DNA from: Candidatus Saccharimonadota bacterium
GTDB lineage: Bacteria; Patescibacteriota; Saccharimonadia; Saccharimonadales; UBA4665
Length of the DNA stretch: 6,728 nucleotides
NCBI GenBank assembly: GCA_029288515.1
Contig: JARIHB010000053.1
Coordinates: 1-6,728 of the forward strand
Direction of reading: 5' to 3'
Positions within the stretch are counted from its first letter, which is position 1, and every line of letters starts with the position of its first letter. The notes under the pieces were generated by a model, which saw only the letters and a program-made list of their open reading frames with translations, made no database searches and was not told where the DNA came from. The position numbers were made by a program, and so were the translations under genes. Positions 4,975-6,728 of the stretch are shown here, one piece after another.

Positions 4975-5008
4975 AATAAAAATACGGCTTGCGTGCTGCA
5001 AGCCGTAT
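4975..5008 (-). terminator. Intrinsic terminator of the tRNA-Val gene
   Basis: On the minus strand ATACGGCTTGC pairs perfectly with GCAAGCCGTAT (11 bp; 5008-4998 with 4992-4982) around the loop AGCAC, followed by TTTTATT. It begins 12 bases after the CCA end of the tRNA and is a textbook rho-independent terminator. Confidence 0.92.
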
Positions 5009-5020
5009 CAATACTCATGC

Positions 5021-5097
5021 TGGTGGGTCCTAGAGGATTCGAACCTCTCACCTCTTCCACGTCAAGGAAGCGCTCTAGCCAAATGAGCTAAGGACCC
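5021..5097 (-). tRNA. tRNA-Val (anticodon GAC), CCA encoded
   Basis: The minus strand folds as a full cloverleaf: acceptor GGGTCCT/AGGACCC, D stem GCTC/GAGC with loop ATTTGGCTA, anticodon stem CTTCC/GGAAG with loop TTGACGT (anticodon GAC, reading GUC and GUU Val codons), a five-base variable loop, T stem AGAGG/CCTCT with TTCGAAT, discriminator A and a genomically encoded CCA. Total length is 77 bases. It is a single-gene transcription unit with its own promoter and terminator, and it is not the ligand of the nearby T-box, which should bind tRNA-Thr. Confidence 0.97.
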
Positions 5098-5111
5098 TCA
5101 AGATCAGATTA

Positions 5112-5140
5112 AATATACCGCATTCCAGGCTAATAAGCAA
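5112..5140 (-). promoter_or_regulatory. Promoter of tRNA-Val
   Basis: On the minus strand TTGCTT (5140-5135) and TATATT (5117-5112) are separated by 17 bases. The predicted start is about seven bases before the mature 5' end of the tRNA at 5097, a normal short leader for RNase P removal. Confidence 0.65.
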
Positions 5141-5184
5141 CGGCTTTATGGGCGTAAAGCATGAGCGTAACACCTTAAGCCAGG

Positions 5185-5213
5185 TTGACTTAAATGGCAT
5201 GTTGTGTTAACAT
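5185..5213 (+). promoter_or_regulatory. Promoter of the 38-codon gene, with operator-like palindrome
   Basis: TTGACT (5185-5190), a 17-base spacer, then TAACAT (5208-5213) with an extended TGT before it. The start would be near 5220, about 16 bases ahead of the GTG. The palindrome TGTTAACA (5205-5212) covers the -10, and CCAGGTT occurs twice in direct orientation (5180-5186 and 5216-5222), bracketing the promoter. These could be regulator sites; that part is inference. Confidence 0.6.
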
Positions 5214-5235
5214 AACCAGGTTAAGAGGCTTATAT

Positions 5236-5352
5236 GTGAGTGCCAAAAAACAGAGCACGCTTGAGGAATTCAAGCTGTTTTATGAAGAGATGTCATTCTC
5301 CTCAACCATCGGTCGCATTCGCCGCGCGCGGGTGTTTAGCCAATCAAAGTAG
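5236..5352 (+). CDS. 38-residue small protein of unknown function
   Basis: I do not recognise this protein. A GTG start follows AGAGG by seven bases, and the frame stops at TAG 5350-5352. The N-terminal half is mixed-charge and probably helical (STLEEFKLFYEEM, 7-19), then a Ser/Thr turn, then a basic stretch IGRIRRARVF (25-34). It has no signal peptide, membrane segment or cysteines. Support for a real gene is positional: a sigma70-type promoter at the right distance upstream, a ribosome-binding site, and a 12-bp terminator starting 11 bases after the stop. It lies between divergent tRNA-Val and nrdR. The acidic helix plus Arg-rich tail could bind nucleic acid or a partner protein, but this is only a guess from composition. 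Confidence 0.65.
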   Translation: MSAKKQSTLEEFKLFYEEMSFSSTIGRIRRARVFSQSK

Positions 5353-5363
5353 TATATAAGGTC

Positions 5364-5391
5364 AAAAGCCCGGTAGCAGTACCGGGCTTTT
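5364..5391. terminator. Intrinsic terminator after the 38-codon gene
   Basis: AAAAGCCCGGTA (5364-5375) pairs perfectly with TACCGGGCTTTT (5380-5391) around the tetraloop GCAG. The U-tract forms the 3' arm of the stem. It isolates the small gene from nrdR, which starts 72 bases on, so nrdR needs its own promoter. Confidence 0.88.
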
Positions 5392-5447
5392 GCATGCCTG
5401 TTCCACAGGTGAGGGTAAGTTTTCCACTAGCTTTTTGGCCTGATGAA

Positions 5448-5463
5448 TGTCAATATATTGACA
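5448..5463 (+). promoter_or_regulatory. NrdR box overlapping the nrdR promoter and start codon
   Basis: TGTCAATATATTGACA is a perfect 16-bp palindrome (18 bp with flanking A/T). Its centre CAATATATTG fits every position of the NrdR-box core CWATATATWG. Its last base is the A of the nrdR ATG. The first half also reads TGT-CAATAT, an extended -10, followed by exactly six bases and the ATG, which predicts a leaderless transcript and agrees with the absence of a Shine-Dalgarno. Bound NrdR would block RNA polymerase, i.e. autorepression. NrdR targets often carry two boxes; I see no convincing second one upstream. Confidence 0.75.
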
Positions 5464-5870
5464 TGGTATGCCCCCATTGCAGCAACCCGACAGATGTCGT
5501 CAACTCCCGCAAACAGCGCCGTACAAATGCCATATGGCGCCGGCGGCGCTGCACCTCTTGCCAAACGGTATTCACTACACTGGAGGGCATCGACCTGCAA
5601 TCAGTGCTGCGCGTCGCGCAGACCCCTACCGCCCTGCAGCCCTTCAGTCGTGACCGCCTATTTATAAGTATCTACGAGAGCTGCAAACACCGGCCGACAG
5701 CCCTTATGGACGCCTCAAACCTTACCCAACAGGTTATTACGCTGCTTACTGGCGTCCAGACGCAACCAGGCCTCATTGACCGGGTGACGATTATACAAAC
5801 GGTACACCGTGTTCTTAAAAGGTTCGATAAAGCGGCGGCGACCTACTACGCCGCCTATCACCTGCTCTAG
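5463..5870 (+). CDS. nrdR: Transcriptional repressor NrdR
   Basis: NrdR represses ribonucleotide reductase genes when dATP is abundant, using an N-terminal zinc ribbon to bind NrdR boxes and an ATP-cone to sense ATP/dATP. The zinc ribbon shows Cys3-x2-Cys6 (VCPHCSN) and Cys30-x2-Cys33 (RRRRCTSC), with the family stretch VVNSRKQRR and VFTTLEGID after it. The ATP-cone covers about 46-130, with LQPFSRDRLFISIYESCKHRP (58-78), DASNLTQQVITLL and IIQTVHRVLKRFDKAAATYYAAY, matching the family's LxxLDKVAYIRFASVY-like end. At 135 residues it is slightly shorter than E. coli NrdR because the C-terminal tail is missing. I start it at ATG 5463: the frame is open back to 5394, but that extension lacks family likeness and would translate the NrdR box. 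No ribonucleotide reductase gene lies in the window. Its stop overlaps that of the convergent glycosyltransferase gene. Confidence 0.93.
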   Translation: MVCPHCSNPTDVVNSRKQRRTNAIWRRRRCTSCQTVFTTLEGIDLQSVLRVAQTPTALQPFSRDRLFISIYESCKHRPTALMDASNLTQQVITLLTGVQTQPGLIDRVTIIQTVHRVLKRFDKAAATYYAAYHLL

Positions 5871-6728
5871 GCGTCTACAGAAGTTACGGTTGAGCCGTCA
5901 TCTTTTTTGACGGCCTTCTCGGTAACGTCAAACTTCGTCAGATACCAGCCAAACATCAGGCGTGTCTGCGAATACAGGGCTGCAAATGAGCCATATACGA
6001 TAGTCGTAACCGGCAGATATACCCATTGCAGCACCATAAATATGCTCCGGTGACGTTTGTAGCGGGCCGGCCGCGGCGGTAACGTCTTCAGGGCGACGAA
6101 CAGCGAACAGAAGGCGCCGGCCAGCCCGATAGTCTGGATGCGGCTGACAATCAGCGGCAGCTCGTTGGCTGCATAGTTCTGCGGGTTTATAAGTACCGGG
6201 ATAAATGCGGCGAAAGCCAGGATAAGCGCACCCGAAGCCCAGCTTACATGCCCTTCCAGGCTGCGGAAGAACTTACCGATAACATCGAAGCGCGGCACTT
6301 TATTCTTTTTAAACCACGCCTGGTTGGCAATGTATGCAATATCAGAGGCGCCATACGTCCACCGGCGCAGTTGGATAAACTGGGCCTTTAGCGTACGGAT
6401 ATAACCGTCAGCAAGTACAGCGTCACAGTATACCGGTATCGATAGGGGGTACACACGGTAATCACCGTCAAAGTGGAAGTAGCTGCGCCAGAAATGGTGG
6501 CCGTCCTCTACGATAGTGCGCATACTCCAAAAGTTCATATCTATAAGTGCCTGCAGGCTCTGGGCATGTGCCGAGAAGTTACGTTCCAGATGCGGCCGTT
6601 GGGTAAGTACTATATAGAAGAAGTTGTTACCGGTAGCAATAACACGCATAGGCGCCGGTGCATCCCAGATGTTGCTGGTGAACATAGGCAGCGGCTGGTA
6701 GGAAGCCTTAGGGGGTCCGGGGCGACCG
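5867..6728 (-). CDS. Membrane GT2-family glycosyltransferase (C-terminal part)
   Basis: The frame is open to the right edge, so the N-terminal part with the nucleotide-sugar-binding site lies outside; 286 residues are visible. Counting from the first visible Met (6685), the segment TIVEDGHHFWRSYF (57-70) carries the ED acceptor-site motif of processive GT2 enzymes, and QLRRWTYGASD (105-115) is the QxxRW motif seen in cellulose- and hyaluronan-synthase-like proteins. Three hydrophobic segments follow (about 148-166, 177-201 and 214-248), then a charged tail with KKDDGS. This suggests synthesis or export of a cell-surface polysaccharide or glycan at the cytoplasmic membrane, with a nucleotide sugar as donor; the sugar cannot be told. 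The stop TAG (5869-5867) shares the bases CTAG with the nrdR stop, so the two genes converge without a terminator between them. The Met at 6685 is internal, since PPKASYQPLP continues the protein upstream. Confidence 0.85.
   Translation of the reverse strand, partial: GRPGPPKASYQPLPMFTSNIWDAPAPMRVIATGNNFFYIVLTQRPHLERNFSAHAQSLQALIDMNFWSMRTIVEDGHHFWRSYFHFDGDYRVYPLSIPVYCDAVLADGYIRTLKAQFIQLRRWTYGASDIAYIANQAWFKKNKVPRFDVIGKFFRSLEGHVSWASGALILAFAAFIPVLINPQNYAANELPLIVSRIQTIGLAGAFCSLFVALKTLPPRPARYKRHRSIFMVLQWVYLPVTTIVYGSFAALYSQTRLMFGWYLTKFDVTEKAVKKDDGSTVTSVDA

Noticed and set aside
4836..5091. ORFs on both strands across the tRNA-Val region
   Set aside because: They read through the tRNA, its terminator and the palindromic element, have no ribosome-binding sites and no protein-like composition.
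5143..5160. Hairpin GCTTTA/TAAAGC upstream of tRNA-Val as a terminator
   Set aside because: It is only six base pairs, has no T-run on either side, and ends no gene.
4855..5428. DnaA-box-like sites (TTTTCCACA on the minus strand of 4855-4863, TGTTCCACA near 5399, TTTTCCACT near 5420) as a possible replication origin
   Set aside because: There are only a few imperfect, scattered sites, no AT-rich unwinding region, and no dnaA, dnaN or rpmH neighbour.
5394..5462. NrdR start at ATG 5394
   Set aside because: The extra 23 residues would translate the NrdR box and promoter and do not resemble the family, which begins one residue before the first zinc Cys, as from ATG 5463.

Overview
The window reads as a piece of the main chromosome of a small-genome bacterium, most likely a Patescibacterium of the Candidatus Saccharibacteria (TM7) type. 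The reasons are the compact layout, the standard genetic code (TGA is used as a stop), a threonyl-tRNA synthetase with the signature MNCPHH, and a degenerate UlaG-like metallo-beta-lactamase-fold protein of a kind I associate with this group. The taxonomic call is an inference from protein flavour, not a database result.

Left part, minus strand (4738 down to 80): one compact gene series, thrS - 15-codon leader ORF - alkyltransferase-like gene - miaA - winged-helix/nucleotidyltransferase-like gene - MBL-fold gene. It ends at a hairpin terminator shared with an unidentified plus-strand gene whose last 18 codons enter from the left edge. Spacings are tight: thrS to leader ORF 9 bases, leader ORF overlapping atl by 8, atl overlapping miaA by 31, a 37-base gap before the regulator gene (which may have its own leaderless promoter), then 13 bases. 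The theme is tRNA charging and modification (ThrS, MiaA) with a DNA-damage recognition protein and two proteins of unknown role.

The most striking element lies ahead of thrS. The 240-base leader contains a T-box riboswitch: an extended -10 promoter, a putative Stem I, a small hairpin, the diagnostic T-box GGTGGAACCGC inside a well-formed antiterminator (A1 helix, seven-base TGGAACC bulge, A2 helix with a GCAA loop), and a competing long terminator hairpin ending in TTTT. This predicts that uncharged tRNA-Thr switches on thrS and possibly the genes behind it. A longer reading frame that runs through this leader is spurious; ThrS starts after it and lacks the usual N-terminal TGS domain.

Middle (4740-5400): a roughly 100-base multi-branched inverted-repeat element of unknown nature, the tRNA-Val(GAC) gene on the minus strand with its promoter and a perfect terminator, then a 38-codon plus-strand gene with its own sigma70-type promoter, GTG start and strong terminator.

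Right part (5400-6728): nrdR on the plus strand, preceded by a perfect NrdR-box palindrome that touches its start codon, which suggests autoregulation and a leaderless mRNA. It converges tail-to-tail, sharing the bases CTAG, with a minus-strand membrane glycosyltransferase of family GT2 (QxxRW type) that runs off the right edge.
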